64,000 nt of DNA, taken from assembly GCF_002019855.1 (NCBI RefSeq), contig NZ_CM007717.1, positions 7,263,750 to 7,327,749 on the forward strand. Reading direction: 5' to 3'. Both the position numbers and the translations under genes were made by a program. The notes beneath the pieces are model-generated. The model did not search any database and was not told the origin of the DNA. It worked only from the letters and a program-made list of their open reading frames with translations. Numbering within the stretch: position 1 is the stretch's first letter; every line of letters starts with the position of its first letter. Source of the stretch: Streptomyces antibioticus (GTDB lineage Bacteria; Actinomycetota; Actinomycetes; Streptomycetales; Streptomycetaceae). This document shows positions 25,836-34,170 of this stretch, one piece after another.

Positions 25836-26705
25836 ATGTCCTTCACACCACCGGCCGCCCGGCTGACGGTCCGTTCCGTCCCCGTCTTCCGGGGCCGTAT
25901 CGGCAGTGACGCCCGCAGCGGCCACTACGCCGTGCCGCGCCGCTACCGACTCCATCTGTCCGCCGCCGACCCCGACGGGCTGCGCATCGCCGTCACCCAC
26001 AGCCTCCTCGGCCTGGAACGGGCCTGTCCCGTCACGTTCCTGCCCGCCGTCCCCGACTGTCCCGACGGCGGCCACTCCGCGCTGCGCCCGCTCTACGACG
26101 CCAGCGCCCACCACTACACCGGACCCGCCGTCGCGCCCGTGCTCAGCGACGACTGGTCGGGCCGGATCGTCTCCACCCACGGCCCCGACATCGCCCGCGA
26201 CCTCGCCCGGCGCTTCGGCGGCGGCCGGACCGCGCTGTACCCGTGCGGCGCCGAGTCCGAGATCGACGCCGTCGAGCGGATGTGCGCCCAGGGCATCGAG
26301 CGGGCCGCGCAGCGCGCCGGTACGGCCGGCACCGGCGACGAGGAACGCGCCGCCGCGCTCGACACCCTGCTCCACACCCTCGGCGTGCTGGACCAGGGAC
26401 TGCGCGTGCAGCCGTACCTGATCGGCGATCAGATCACCGCCGCCGACGTGGAGTTGTGGGTCGCGCTGGTGCAGCTCGACACCGTGCACCGCCATCATCT
26501 CGACGCGTCCGCCGTGCAGCGCATCGCCGGCCACCCCGCCCTGTGGGCCCACGCCCGCCGGCTCGCCGCGCACCCCGCGTTCGGCGCGCACCTCGACCTC
26601 GACGGCATCGCCCGCCGCCACCACGCCCGTTGTCAGGGCCTGGAGGCCGCGGGCGCCGCCGTGCAGATCCTGGACTGGGCCGCCCACATCGCGCCGGCCC
26701 CGTAA
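25836..26705 (+). CDS. Glutathione S-transferase-like (xi/YqjG-type) protein lacking the catalytic Cys
   Basis: The 289-aa protein aligns by eye with xi-class GSTs (glutathionyl-hydroquinone reductases): a thioredoxin-fold half with YRLHLSAADPDGLRIAV, and a helical C-terminal half with VQPYLIGDQITAADVELWV and the late HPALWAHARRL. At the place of the catalytic CPWA motif it reads A-D45-P-D-G, so the nucleophilic Cys is replaced by Asp. Streptomyces use mycothiol rather than glutathione, so its thiol partner is unclear. GGGGAGAG precedes the ATG. A cysteine-type leader peptide upstream and a sulfur operon downstream tie it to sulfur metabolism. Redox activity is doubtful. Confidence 0.75.
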   Translation: MSFTPPAARLTVRSVPVFRGRIGSDARSGHYAVPRRYRLHLSAADPDGLRIAVTHSLLGLERACPVTFLPAVPDCPDGGHSALRPLYDASAHHYTGPAVAPVLSDDWSGRIVSTHGPDIARDLARRFGGGRTALYPCGAESEIDAVERMCAQGIERAAQRAGTAGTGDEERAAALDTLLHTLGVLDQGLRVQPYLIGDQITAADVELWVALVQLDTVHRHHLDASAVQRIAGHPALWAHARRLAAHPAFGAHLDLDGIARRHHARCQGLEAAGAAVQILDWAAHIAPAP

Positions 26706-26717
26706 CCGCCCCGGGAC

Positions 26718-26738
26718 GCGGGGCCGTTGCGGCCCCGC
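26718..26738 (+). terminator. Terminator after the GST-like gene
   Basis: GCGGGGCCG (26718-26726) pairs with CGGCCCCGC (26730-26738), a perfect 9-bp stem around a 3-nt loop, 13 bp past the stop. It insulates the GST gene from the riboswitch-controlled operon. Confidence 0.7.
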
Positions 26739-26763
26739 AGCCGTTCCAGCACGTGGACCGGCG

Positions 26764-26793
26764 TTGACATTCGTTCGGGTGCCTGTCTTTACT
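26764..26793 (+). promoter_or_regulatory. Promoter of the riboswitch-controlled transporter operon
   Basis: A consensus -35 TTGACA (26764-26769) is followed after 18 bp by TTTACT (26788-26793) in an AT-rich patch, just before the riboswitch. Transcription would start about ten bases upstream of the aptamer. Confidence 0.6.
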
Positions 26794-26803
26794 TACGGCC
26801 CAG

Positions 26804-26888
26804 AACGGTCATGAGCGTCAGCGACAAGCCCTGGCTTGCTGACCGGCAACCCTCGCATCGCGGTGGGGTGCCCCAGGTGACGACCGGA
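26804..26888 (+). promoter_or_regulatory. SAM-IV riboswitch aptamer
   Basis: The segment carries the conserved SAM-binding core shared by SAM-I and SAM-IV: GGTCATGAGCGTCAGCGACA near the 5' side, CTGACCGGCAACCCTC in the middle and GTGGGGTGCCCCAGGTGACG at the 3' side. Outer helix P1 pairs CGGTC (26806-26810) with GACCG (26882-26886). The layout fits the actinobacterial SAM-IV class, with downstream sequence to about 26916 available for the extra pseudoknot. It should shut down the transporter operon when S-adenosylmethionine is abundant. It lies 75 nt upstream of a cysteine-type leader peptide. Confidence 0.9.
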
Positions 26889-26925
26889 CCGGATGACGTG
26901 ACCGCACGGATCCGGTAAGCGCGAG

Positions 26926-26941
26926 GGCCCCTGCGGGGGCC
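26926..26941 (+). promoter_or_regulatory. Hairpin between riboswitch and leader peptide
   Basis: GGCCCC (26926-26931) pairs with GGGGCC (26936-26941) around TGCG. No U-tract follows, and the leader peptide's ribosome site (ACGGAGAG) begins 10 nt later. It may be part of the riboswitch expression platform rather than a plain terminator. Confidence 0.45.
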
Positions 26942-26962
26942 GCACGAGTGACGGAGAGTCCC

Positions 26963-27115
26963 ATGTACGCAGCTCCCAGGACGGCGCCCCGCCGCCTTCG
27001 GGGCTGCGTCCGTCCGTCCGCGCAGCAGCCCCTCGTCGCCGACCGGGCCGTCGATCTGCTCCGCGTGAACAGCGCACTGTGTACCGCACCGGGCCGTGCC
27101 CGCTGTCGGGGCTGA
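26963..27115 (+). CDS. Leader peptide with VDLLRVNSALC core upstream of the ABC transporter
   Basis: A 50-aa frame with ACGGAGAG before the ATG contains VDLLRVNSALC followed by nine residues with another Cys and a stop. The DLxRV-x-SALC core marks the sulfur-related leader peptides of actinomycetes, thought to sense cysteinyl-tRNA supply through ribosome stalling at the Cys codons. It stands directly after the SAM-IV riboswitch and 194 bp before the permease gene, so the operon has two successive RNA-level sulfur sensors. The N-terminal half is unusually long for this peptide class; an internal start is possible. Confidence 0.75.
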   Translation: MYAAPRTAPRRLRGCVRPSAQQPLVADRAVDLLRVNSALCTAPGRARCRG

Positions 27116-27309
27116 CACCAGCAGACCCGGCACCACCGCAGCACATTCCCCTCGCCCCGCCGCGTTCCCGACGCACACCGCCCGAGCGGTGAGCCGTCCA
27201 CCGCAGCCCCACCCCGGTTCTCCGTACACGACCGTGCGCCGCGCGCCCTCCCGCGGCCGCCACCACGGCCGTGCCCGTCCGGGGTGCCCGACTTCCGCCG
27301 GAGCCCCTC

Positions 27310-28287
27310 ATGAGCGAACCCCCAGGCGTCGCGACCCTCGACGCGAAGCCCATAGCCGACACCCCGTCAAAACAGCTCTCAGCACAGCGCGTTCAGCCGC
27401 TACGACGACCCGGACGCTGGATCGCCACCGCGATCGTCCTGGTCCTGGTCGCCCAGTTCGCGCACGGCCTGATCGCCAACCCGTTCTACCAGTGGGACCG
27501 CTTCGGCTACTGGTTCCTGCGGCCCGTCATCCTCGACGGACTGCTGATCACCCTGGAAGTCGCCGCCTACAGCGCGGTGCTCGGCCTTCTCGGCGGCATC
27601 CTGCTCGCCCTCGCCCGGCTCTCCAGGAGCCCGGTGCTGCGCGCGGTGAGCTGGACCTACGTCTGGGCCCTGCGGTCCATCCCGCTGATCGTCGTCCTGC
27701 TCTTCCTCTACAACTTCAGTGCCCTGTACCAGACGTTGAGCGTCGGCGTCCCCTTCGGACCGGCCTTCTTCACCTTCGACGAGTCCCGGCTCGCCACCGA
27801 CATGGTGATCGCCGTCGTCGGCCTCAGCCTCAACGAGGCCGCCTACGCCGCCGAGGTCGTCCGCGGCGGCATCCTCTCCGTCGACCAGGGCCAGCACGAG
27901 GCGTCCGCCGCGCTCGGCCTGCCCAAGAGCTACCAGTTCCGCAAGATCGTCTTCCCGCAGGCGCTGCGCTCGATCGTCCCCAACTACGTCAACCAGCTCA
28001 TCGGCCTCATCAAGGCCACCTCCCTGGTCTTCTACGTGTCCCTGCTCGACCTGTTCGGCACCGCGCAGACCATGGGCTCCACCTACCCCGGCGACATCGT
28101 GCCGCTGCTGCTCGTGGTCACCGTCTGGTACCTGATCCTGACCAGCCTGGTGTCCGTCGCCCAGTTCTACGTCGAGCGGTACTACGCCCGGGGCGCCACC
28201 CGCTCCCTGCCGCCGACGCCGTTGCAGAAACTGCGGACCGGGTTCACCGACCTGCGCGCCCGCATCCGCCGGGAGGCCGCCGTATGA
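27310..28287 (+). CDS. Amino-acid-type ABC transporter permease
   Basis: The 325-aa HisM/GlnP-family permease has about five to six transmembrane segments and the ATPase-contact EAA loop (EASAALGLPKSYQFRKIVFP, about residues 197-216). The ATG at 27310 has GGAG upstream. It forms a single-permease importer with the overlapping ATPase gene (ATGA) and the lipoprotein binding protein. The SAM-IV riboswitch and Cys leader upstream point to a sulfur compound, such as cystine, methionine or a cysteine S-conjugate, as the cargo. The cargo itself cannot be read from the sequence. Confidence 0.88.
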   Translation: MSEPPGVATLDAKPIADTPSKQLSAQRVQPLRRPGRWIATAIVLVLVAQFAHGLIANPFYQWDRFGYWFLRPVILDGLLITLEVAAYSAVLGLLGGILLALARLSRSPVLRAVSWTYVWALRSIPLIVVLLFLYNFSALYQTLSVGVPFGPAFFTFDESRLATDMVIAVVGLSLNEAAYAAEVVRGGILSVDQGQHEASAALGLPKSYQFRKIVFPQALRSIVPNYVNQLIGLIKATSLVFYVSLLDLFGTAQTMGSTYPGDIVPLLLVVTVWYLILTSLVSVAQFYVERYYARGATRSLPPTPLQKLRTGFTDLRARIRREAAV

Positions 28288-29090
28288 CCACCGAGACCGC
28301 CGAGGCGACCACCGCCCCCGGGGCGAGCGTGCCCGCCGCCGTCGAGGTGCACGACGTGCACAAGTGGTACGGCGCCCACCGCGTCCTGGACGGCGTGAAC
28401 CTGACCGTACGGCCCGGCGAGGTCACCGTGATCCTCGGCCCGTCCGGCTCCGGGAAGTCCACCCTGCTCCGGGTCATCAACCACCTGGAGAAGCCGGAGA
28501 TCGGCCATGTCAGCATCAACGGCGAGCCGATCGGCGTCCGCCGGCACGGCGGCCGGCTGCGCGAGCTGAGCGAACGCGCCATCCTCACCCAGCGCAGCCG
28601 CATCGGCTTCGTCTTCCAGAACTTCAACCTCTTCCCGCACCTCACCGTGCTGGACAACATCGCCGCCGCCCCCGTCGCCACCGGCAAGCTCAGCCGCCCC
28701 GCCGCCCAGGAACTCGCCCGCGAACTCCTCGACCGGGTCGGCCTCGCCGACAAGGCCGGCGCCTACCCCCGCCAGCTCTCCGGCGGCCAGCAGCAGCGCG
28801 TCGCCATCGCCCGCGCCCTCGCGCTGCGCCCCGGCGTCATCCTCTTCGACGAGCCCACCTCGGCCCTCGACCCCGAACTCGTCGGCGAGGTCCTCGCGGT
28901 CATCAAGGACCTGGCGACCAGCGGCACCACCCTGGTCATCGTCACCCACGAGGTCGGCTTCGCCCGCGAGGTCGCCGACCGCGTCGTCTTCATCGACGGC
29001 GGCCGGATCGTCGAACAGGGCCCGCCCGCCGAGGTCCTCGACAAGCCGCAGCACGAGCGCACCCGGGACTTCCTGAGCAAGGTCCTCTGA
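28284..29090 (+). CDS. Amino-acid-type ABC transporter ATP-binding protein
   Basis: The complete 268-aa ATPase has Walker A GPSGSGKST (about 53-61), Q-loop VFQNFNLFPHLTV, signature LSGGQQQRVAIARAL, Walker B VILFDEPTSALD and H-loop VTHEVGFA, all typical of the polar-amino-acid (GlnQ/TcyC) family. Its ATG overlaps the permease stop by ATGA, which couples their synthesis. It hydrolyses ATP on the cytoplasmic face to drive import by the permease and lipoprotein encoded on either side. The first 20 residues are a variable extension. Confidence 0.93.
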   Translation: MTTETAEATTAPGASVPAAVEVHDVHKWYGAHRVLDGVNLTVRPGEVTVILGPSGSGKSTLLRVINHLEKPEIGHVSINGEPIGVRRHGGRLRELSERAILTQRSRIGFVFQNFNLFPHLTVLDNIAAAPVATGKLSRPAAQELARELLDRVGLADKAGAYPRQLSGGQQQRVAIARALALRPGVILFDEPTSALDPELVGEVLAVIKDLATSGTTLVIVTHEVGFAREVADRVVFIDGGRIVEQGPPAEVLDKPQHERTRDFLSKVL

Positions 29091-29206
29091 CCCGCGCGCA
29101 ACCCGGGCGCACCCCGCGCGCACCCCCTGATCTCCCCCACGCACCACCCCGCACCACCCCGCCCCCACACCACCACCCTCTCTCACCCAGCACCAAAGGA
29201 CGGCCC

Positions 29207-30232
29207 ATGTCTGCCCACGTCACCCGACGCAGCCTGATACGCGGCATCACCGCGGCGACCGCGGTCGCCACCCTCGCCACCGGGCTCGCCGCCTGCGGTG
29301 GGGACAGCGACGCCGCCACCACGACCGACAGCGCCGCCGCCGGGGGCGTGACCGTCGGCCGCGTGTCCAACGGCGCCGCCAAGGAGACCACCATCAAGGT
29401 CTCGGAGGTGAAGTCCATCAGCGCCAAGCTGCCGGACGCCGTGAAGAAGAGCGGCAAGCTCACCATCGGCGTCGGCGCCCTGCCCTCCGGCTTCGCCCCG
29501 CTGGCCTACGTCGGCGACGACCAGAAGACCCTCACCGGCGCCGAGCCCGACCTCGGCCGACTGGTGGCGGCGGTCCTCGGCCTGGAGCCCGAGACCAAGA
29601 ACTTCACCTGGGAGAACCTGTTCGTCGGCATCGACAGCGGCAAGGTCGACGTGGCCTTCTCCAACGTCACCGACACCGAGGAGCGCAAGAAGAAGTACGA
29701 GTTCGCCTCCTACCGCCAGGACAACCTCGGCTGGGAGGTGAAGAAGTCCAGCACCTGGAAGTTCGACGGCGACTACAAGAACCTCGCGGGACTCACCGTC
29801 TCCGTCGGCTCCGGCACCAACCAGGAGAAGATCCTGCTGGAGTGGAAGAAGAAGCTGGAGAGCGAGGGCAAGAAGCTCACCGTCAAGTACTACCCGGACC
29901 GCAACGGCACCTATCTCGCCCTCAACAGCGGCAAGATCGACGCCTACTTCGGCCCCAACCCCGGCATCGCCTACAACGTCGCCAAGACCGCGGGCACGGC
30001 CAACGCGACCGCCAACGCGGGCACCTTCTCCGGCGCGGGCGAGACCCTCCAGGGCCTGATCGCCGCCACCGCGAAGAAGGACAGCGGTCTCGCCGAGCCG
30101 CTCGCCGAGGCCATCAACTACCTCATCGACAACGGCCAGTACGCCACGTGGCTGGAGGTCTACAACCTCTCCAACGAGGCCGTCGCCAAGTCCGAGGTGA
30201 ACCCGCCCGGCCTGCCGCTCGACAATTCCTGA
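29207..30232 (+). CDS. ABC transporter substrate-binding lipoprotein (SBP_bac_3)
   Basis: The 341-aa protein has a signal region with twin Arg (TRRSLIRG), a hydrophobic stretch and lipobox LAAC at residues about 25-28, so it is a lipid-anchored extracytoplasmic protein, possibly Tat-exported. The mature part is a polar-amino-acid-binding domain (KLTIGVGALPSGFAPLAY, later DVAFSNVTDTEERKKKYEF). AAAGGACG precedes the ATG. It delivers the ligand to the adjacent permease. A low-complexity C/A-rich 116-bp gap separates it from the ATPase. A hairpin and a third leader peptide follow it. Confidence 0.9.
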   Translation: MSAHVTRRSLIRGITAATAVATLATGLAACGGDSDAATTTDSAAAGGVTVGRVSNGAAKETTIKVSEVKSISAKLPDAVKKSGKLTIGVGALPSGFAPLAYVGDDQKTLTGAEPDLGRLVAAVLGLEPETKNFTWENLFVGIDSGKVDVAFSNVTDTEERKKKYEFASYRQDNLGWEVKKSSTWKFDGDYKNLAGLTVSVGSGTNQEKILLEWKKKLESEGKKLTVKYYPDRNGTYLALNSGKIDAYFGPNPGIAYNVAKTAGTANATANAGTFSGAGETLQGLIAATAKKDSGLAEPLAEAINYLIDNGQYATWLEVYNLSNEAVAKSEVNPPGLPLDNS

Positions 30233-30294
30233 CACGCCGTCAGCCGGGAACATCGGGTCCGGCCAGGGCGTTCCACCGTAGAAGAGGCATGTGA

Positions 30295-30310
30295 GGCGCG
30301 ACAGCGCGCC
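30295..30310 (+). terminator. Hairpin between transporter and monooxygenase operons
   Basis: GGCGCG (30295-30300) pairs with CGCGCC (30305-30310) around ACAG, 62 bp after the binding-protein stop and just before the ribosome site of the third leader peptide. It is small and lacks a U-tract, so it may reduce read-through or regulate the leader rather than fully terminate. Confidence 0.4.
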
Positions 30311-30333
30311 CCGGGAGAGGGAGGTGCAAGGCC

Positions 30334-30420
30334 GTGACGTCCACCTTCCACGCCGTGCACCTCCACTCCCGGGCCCACATCGACCTCCAGCGCGTGGCCG
30401 GCGCGCTCTGTCGCTCCTGA
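30334..30420 (+). CDS. Leader peptide with HIDLQRVAGALC core upstream of the monooxygenase operon
   Basis: A 28-aa frame with a strong GGGAGG site and GTG start ends AHIDLQRVAGALCRS and stop. This is the canonical actinomycete sulfur leader peptide: short, His-Ile-Asp-Leu core, terminal Ala-Leu-Cys. It lies 75 bp before the first of four flavin monooxygenase genes and should couple their expression to cysteine availability. A palindromic stretch (CACCCG at 30421 and CGGGTG about 26 bp later) follows directly and could form the alternate attenuator hairpin. Confidence 0.85.
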   Translation: MTSTFHAVHLHSRAHIDLQRVAGALCRS

Positions 30421-30495
30421 CACCCGTTCCCCGATGCCGCACCCCATGGCGCGGGTGACGTGCGCTCTCGTACGGACCTCCAGGAAGGCACCACC

Positions 30496-31686
30496 GTGTC
30501 CTCAGCATCCCTTTCCCCGCTGCACCTCGCCGTCGCCCTCGACGGCACCGGCTGGCATCCCGCCTCCTGGCGCGAGCCGGTCGCCCGCCCCCGCGAGCTG
30601 TTCACCGCCCGCTACTGGGCCGACCAGGTCACCGAGGCCGAGCGCGGCCTCCTCGACCTCGTCACCTTCGAGGACGGCCTCGGCCTCCAGTCCTCCCACT
30701 TCCTCGATCCGGACGACCGCACCGACCAGGTCCGCGGCCGCCTCGACGCCGTCCTGACCGCCTCCCGCGTCGCCCCGCTCACCCGTCACATCGGGCTGGT
30801 GCCGACCGCGGTCACCACCCACACCGAGCCCTTCCACCTCTCCAAGGCCATCGCCACCCTGGACTACGTCAGCACCGGCCGCGCCGGTGTACGCGTCCAG
30901 ATCACCGGCCGGCAGAGCGACGCCGCCCACTTCGGCCGCCGTACGATCCCGCCGATCGACGACCTGCGCGGCCCGGTGGTGGCCGACCTGTTCGACGAGG
31001 CCGCCGACCACGTCGAGGTCGTCCGCCGGCTCTGGGACAGTTGGGAGGACGACGCCGAGATCCGGGACGCGGCCACCGGGCGCTTCATCGACCGCGACAA
31101 GCTGCACTACATCGACTTCGAGGGCCGCCACTTCAGCGTCAAGGGCCCCTCCATCACCCCGCGCCCGCCGCAGGGCCAGCCCCTGGTCGCCGCCCTCGCC
31201 CACGACACCGTCCCCTACCGGCTGGTGGCCCGCGCCGCCGACCTCGGCTTCGTCACGCCCCACGACACCGGACAGGCCCGCGCGATCGTCGCCGAGATCC
31301 GCGCCGAACAGGACGCGGTGGGCCGGACCGCCGAACCGCTGCACATCTTCGGTGACCTGGTGGTCTTCCTCGACGAGGACCCCGCCGAGGCCGCCGCCCG
31401 CCGCGAGCGCCTCGACGCCCTGGCGGGCGAGGAGTTCACGAGCGACGCCCGGATCTTCACCGGAACCCCCGCCCAACTCGCCGACCTGCTCCAGGAGTTC
31501 CAGGAGGCCGGACTCACCGGGTTCCGGCTGCGCCCCGCCGTCGCCGGCCACGACCTGCCGGCGATCACCCGCGGCCTGGTCCCCGAACTCCAGCGCCGCG
31601 ACGCCTTCCGCCGCGCCTACGAGGCCGACACCCTGCGCGGGCTCCTCGGTCTGACCCGCCCCGCCAACCGCTATGCCGCAGCCTGA
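30496..31686 (+). CDS. Luciferase-like (LLM class) flavin monooxygenase 1
   Basis: The 396-aa protein has the bacterial-luciferase TIM-barrel pattern: HLAVALDGTGWHP at the N-terminus, HIGLVPTAVTTHTEPFHLSK as the core substrate/FMN region, and DYVSTGRAGVRVQITG for the family signature. It belongs near the SsuD/NtaA/DmoA branches, which use FMNH2 and O2 to cleave C-S or C-N bonds. The GTG at 30496 is chosen because AGGAAGG lies about 7 nt upstream. It is the first of four tandem LLM genes behind a cysteine leader peptide. No flavin reductase is seen in the cluster, so reduced FMN must come from elsewhere. Confidence 0.87.
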   Translation: MSSASLSPLHLAVALDGTGWHPASWREPVARPRELFTARYWADQVTEAERGLLDLVTFEDGLGLQSSHFLDPDDRTDQVRGRLDAVLTASRVAPLTRHIGLVPTAVTTHTEPFHLSKAIATLDYVSTGRAGVRVQITGRQSDAAHFGRRTIPPIDDLRGPVVADLFDEAADHVEVVRRLWDSWEDDAEIRDAATGRFIDRDKLHYIDFEGRHFSVKGPSITPRPPQGQPLVAALAHDTVPYRLVARAADLGFVTPHDTGQARAIVAEIRAEQDAVGRTAEPLHIFGDLVVFLDEDPAEAAARRERLDALAGEEFTSDARIFTGTPAQLADLLQEFQEAGLTGFRLRPAVAGHDLPAITRGLVPELQRRDAFRRAYEADTLRGLLGLTRPANRYAAA

Positions 31687-31708
31687 GCCGGACGGAGAGC
31701 CGACGACC

Positions 31709-33082
31709 ATGAGCAAGCCCCTGAAGCAGATCCACCTGGCCGCGCACTTCCCCGGCGTCAACAACACCACCGTGTGGAGCGACCCGCGGGCCGGCAGCCA
31801 TATCGAGTTCAGCTCCTTCGCCCACTTCGCCCGCACCGCCGAACGCGCCAAGTTCGACTTCCTGTTCCTCGCCGAGGGCCTGCGCCTGCGCGAACAGGGC
31901 GGCAAGATCTACGACTTGGACGTCGTCGGCCGCCCCGACACCTTCACCGTCCTCGCCGCGCTCGCCGCCGTCACCGAACACCTCGGACTGACCGGCACCA
32001 TCAACTCCACCTTCAACGAGCCCTACGAGGTGGCCCGCCAGTTCGCCAGCCTCGACCACCTCTCCGGCGGCCGCTCCGCGTGGAACGTCGTCACCTCCTG
32101 GGACGCCTTCACCGGCGAGAACTTCCGCCGCGGCGGCTTCCTCCCGCAGGAGGAGCGCTACTCCCGCGCCAAGGAGTTCCTCGCCACGGCGAACGAACTC
32201 TTCGACTCCTGGCAGGGCGACGAGATCCTCGCCGACCAGGCCACCGGCACCTTCCTGCGCGATGCCAAGGCCGGCGCGTTCGTCCACGAGGGCCGGCACT
32301 TCGACATCCACGGCCGGTTCAACGTGCCGCGCAGCCCCCAGGGCCGCCCGGTGATCTTCCAGGCCGGGGACTCCGACGAGGGCCGCGAGTTCGCCGCCTC
32401 CGCCGCCGACGCCATCTTCAGCCGCTACGCCGGACTCGACGACGGCCGCGCCTTCTACACCGACGTCAAGTCCCGCCTCGCCCGCTACGGCCGCCGCCCC
32501 GACCAGCTCCTGATCCTGCCCGCCGCCAGCTTCGTCCTCGGCGACACCGACGCGGAGGCCGAGGAGATCGCCCGCGACGTCCGCCGCCAGCAGGTCAGCG
32601 GCGCCACCGCGATCAAGCACCTGGAGTTCGTCTGGAACCGCGACCTCTCCGGCTACGACCCGGAGGGCCCGCTGCCCGACATCGACCCCGACCCCGGCGA
32701 GCACCACATCGCCCGCGGCCGCGCCCAGGTCCGGATGTACCGGGACCCGATCGCCACCGCCCGCGAATGGCGCGAGCGCGCCGCGGCGAACAACTGGTCC
32801 ATCCGCGACCTGGTCATCGAGACCGGCAACCGGCAGAACTTCGTCGGCTCCGCCGAGACCGTCGCCCGCACCATCAACGACTACGTCCAGGCCGACGCCA
32901 GCGACGGCTTCATCCTGGTCCCGCACCTCACCCCGGGCGGCCTCGACACCTTCGCCGACCAGGTCGTCCCGCTCCTCCAGGAACAGGGCGTCTTCCGCAC
33001 CGAGTACGAGGGCACCACCCTGCGCGACCACCTCGGCCTCGCGCACCCGGACGACATCCGCCACGAGCGGGCCGCGTCGTGA
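31709..33082 (+). CDS. NtaA/SnaA/DszA-family flavin monooxygenase 2
   Basis: The 457-aa protein has the longer form of the family, with QIHLAAHFPGVNNTTVW at the N-terminus, LTGTINSTFNEPYEVARQFA and LDHLSGGRSAWNVVTSWD. These match nitrilotriacetate, dibenzothiophene-sulfone and CmoJ/YtnJ-type monooxygenases, which act on N- or S-substituted acids. ACGGAGAG precedes the ATG. Its stop overlaps the GTG of the next gene (GTGA). By analogy with B. subtilis cysteine S-conjugate salvage, it could oxidise a thioether, but the substrate is inferred from context only. Confidence 0.9.
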   Translation: MSKPLKQIHLAAHFPGVNNTTVWSDPRAGSHIEFSSFAHFARTAERAKFDFLFLAEGLRLREQGGKIYDLDVVGRPDTFTVLAALAAVTEHLGLTGTINSTFNEPYEVARQFASLDHLSGGRSAWNVVTSWDAFTGENFRRGGFLPQEERYSRAKEFLATANELFDSWQGDEILADQATGTFLRDAKAGAFVHEGRHFDIHGRFNVPRSPQGRPVIFQAGDSDEGREFAASAADAIFSRYAGLDDGRAFYTDVKSRLARYGRRPDQLLILPAASFVLGDTDAEAEEIARDVRRQQVSGATAIKHLEFVWNRDLSGYDPEGPLPDIDPDPGEHHIARGRAQVRMYRDPIATAREWRERAAANNWSIRDLVIETGNRQNFVGSAETVARTINDYVQADASDGFILVPHLTPGGLDTFADQVVPLLQEQGVFRTEYEGTTLRDHLGLAHPDDIRHERAAS

Positions 33083-34170
33083 AGTTCCTCGCCATCACCC
33101 TGATCGTGCACCGCCCGGACCCGGTCACCGGCGTCCTGAAGTCCACTCAGGACCGCTTCCGCGAGGTGCTCGACAACGCCCTGCTCGCCGAGGAACTCGG
33201 CTTCGACGGCTTCGGCGTGGGGGAGCGGCACGAACGGCCGTTCATCTCCTCCTCGCCGACCGTCGTCCTCAGCCATGTCGCCGCCCTGACCCGGCGGATC
33301 CGGCTGTTCACCGCCGTGACCACCCTCAGCCTCCTCGACCCGGTCCGCGCCTACGAGGACTACGCCACCCTCGACCATCTCTCCGGCGGCCGCCTCGACC
33401 TGATCATCGGCAAGGGCAACGGCTCCGCCCAGCGCGACCTGTTCCACGTCACCCCCGAGGACCAGTGGGAGCGCAACGCCGAGAGCTACGAGGTGTTCCG
33501 GCAGATCTGGCGCCACGACAAGGTCACCGCGGCCACCCGCTTCCGGCCCGAGCTGAAGGACGCCGAGGTGTGGCCCCGGCCCTACCAGCGGCCGGTCCGC
33601 GTCTGGCACGGCAGCGCCACCAGCAAGGAGTCCGTGGACCTGGCCGCCCGCTACGGCGACCCGCTGTTCTCCGCGAACGTCACCCACCCCGTCGAGCCCT
33701 ACGCCGAACTGGTCCGCCATTACCGCGAACGCTGGGAGCACTACGGCCACGACCCGGCGGACATCGCGGTCGGCGCCGGATCGGCCGGGGTGTACGTGGC
33801 CCGCACCTCGCAGGAGGCGCGCGAGACGTACCGGCCGATCTTCGAGAGCAACCTCGACTTCCAGCGCCGTACCGGCCTGCCCGTCGTCTTCGAGACGCTG
33901 GAGGACTTCGTCGAGCGCAGCTCCGCCCTGATCGGCAGCCCGCAGCAGGTGATCGACAAAGTCCACCGCTACCACGAGCAGTTCGGGCACTCCGTGCTCC
34001 ATCTACAGGCGGACGCGAGCGGATTGACGGACTTTCAGCACCGCGACTCGCTGGAGCGGTTCCAGGCGCAGGTGGCGCCGGTGCTGCGCAAGGAGATACC
34101 CGACCCGCCGTTCGCCTGGGGCCCGGTGCTCCCGGCGGCGCCCGCCGAGGAGGAGCCCGCCCGTGCCTGA
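33079..34170 (+). CDS. Luciferase-like (LLM class) flavin oxidoreductase 3
   Basis: The 363-aa luciferase-family protein has LAEELGFDGFGVGERHERPF, RRIRLFTAVTTLSLLDPVRA and LDHLSGGRLDLIIGKGNGSA, the usual FMN-dependent alpha-chain pattern. It starts at GTG overlapping the previous stop (GTGA) and its own stop overlaps the start of the fourth LLM gene by 8 nt, so the three are translated as one block. It may act on a product of the neighbouring monooxygenase, or on a different sulfonate or thioether. Confidence 0.9.
   Translation: MKFLAITLIVHRPDPVTGVLKSTQDRFREVLDNALLAEELGFDGFGVGERHERPFISSSPTVVLSHVAALTRRIRLFTAVTTLSLLDPVRAYEDYATLDHLSGGRLDLIIGKGNGSAQRDLFHVTPEDQWERNAESYEVFRQIWRHDKVTAATRFRPELKDAEVWPRPYQRPVRVWHGSATSKESVDLAARYGDPLFSANVTHPVEPYAELVRHYRERWEHYGHDPADIAVGAGSAGVYVARTSQEARETYRPIFESNLDFQRRTGLPVVFETLEDFVERSSALIGSPQQVIDKVHRYHEQFGHSVLHLQADASGLTDFQHRDSLERFQAQVAPVLRKEIPDPPFAWGPVLPAAPAEEEPARA

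Noticed and set aside
26926..26941. Hairpin as a plain intrinsic terminator
   Set aside because: There is no U-tract and the leader-peptide ribosome site follows directly, so it is better regarded as part of the riboswitch expression platform.
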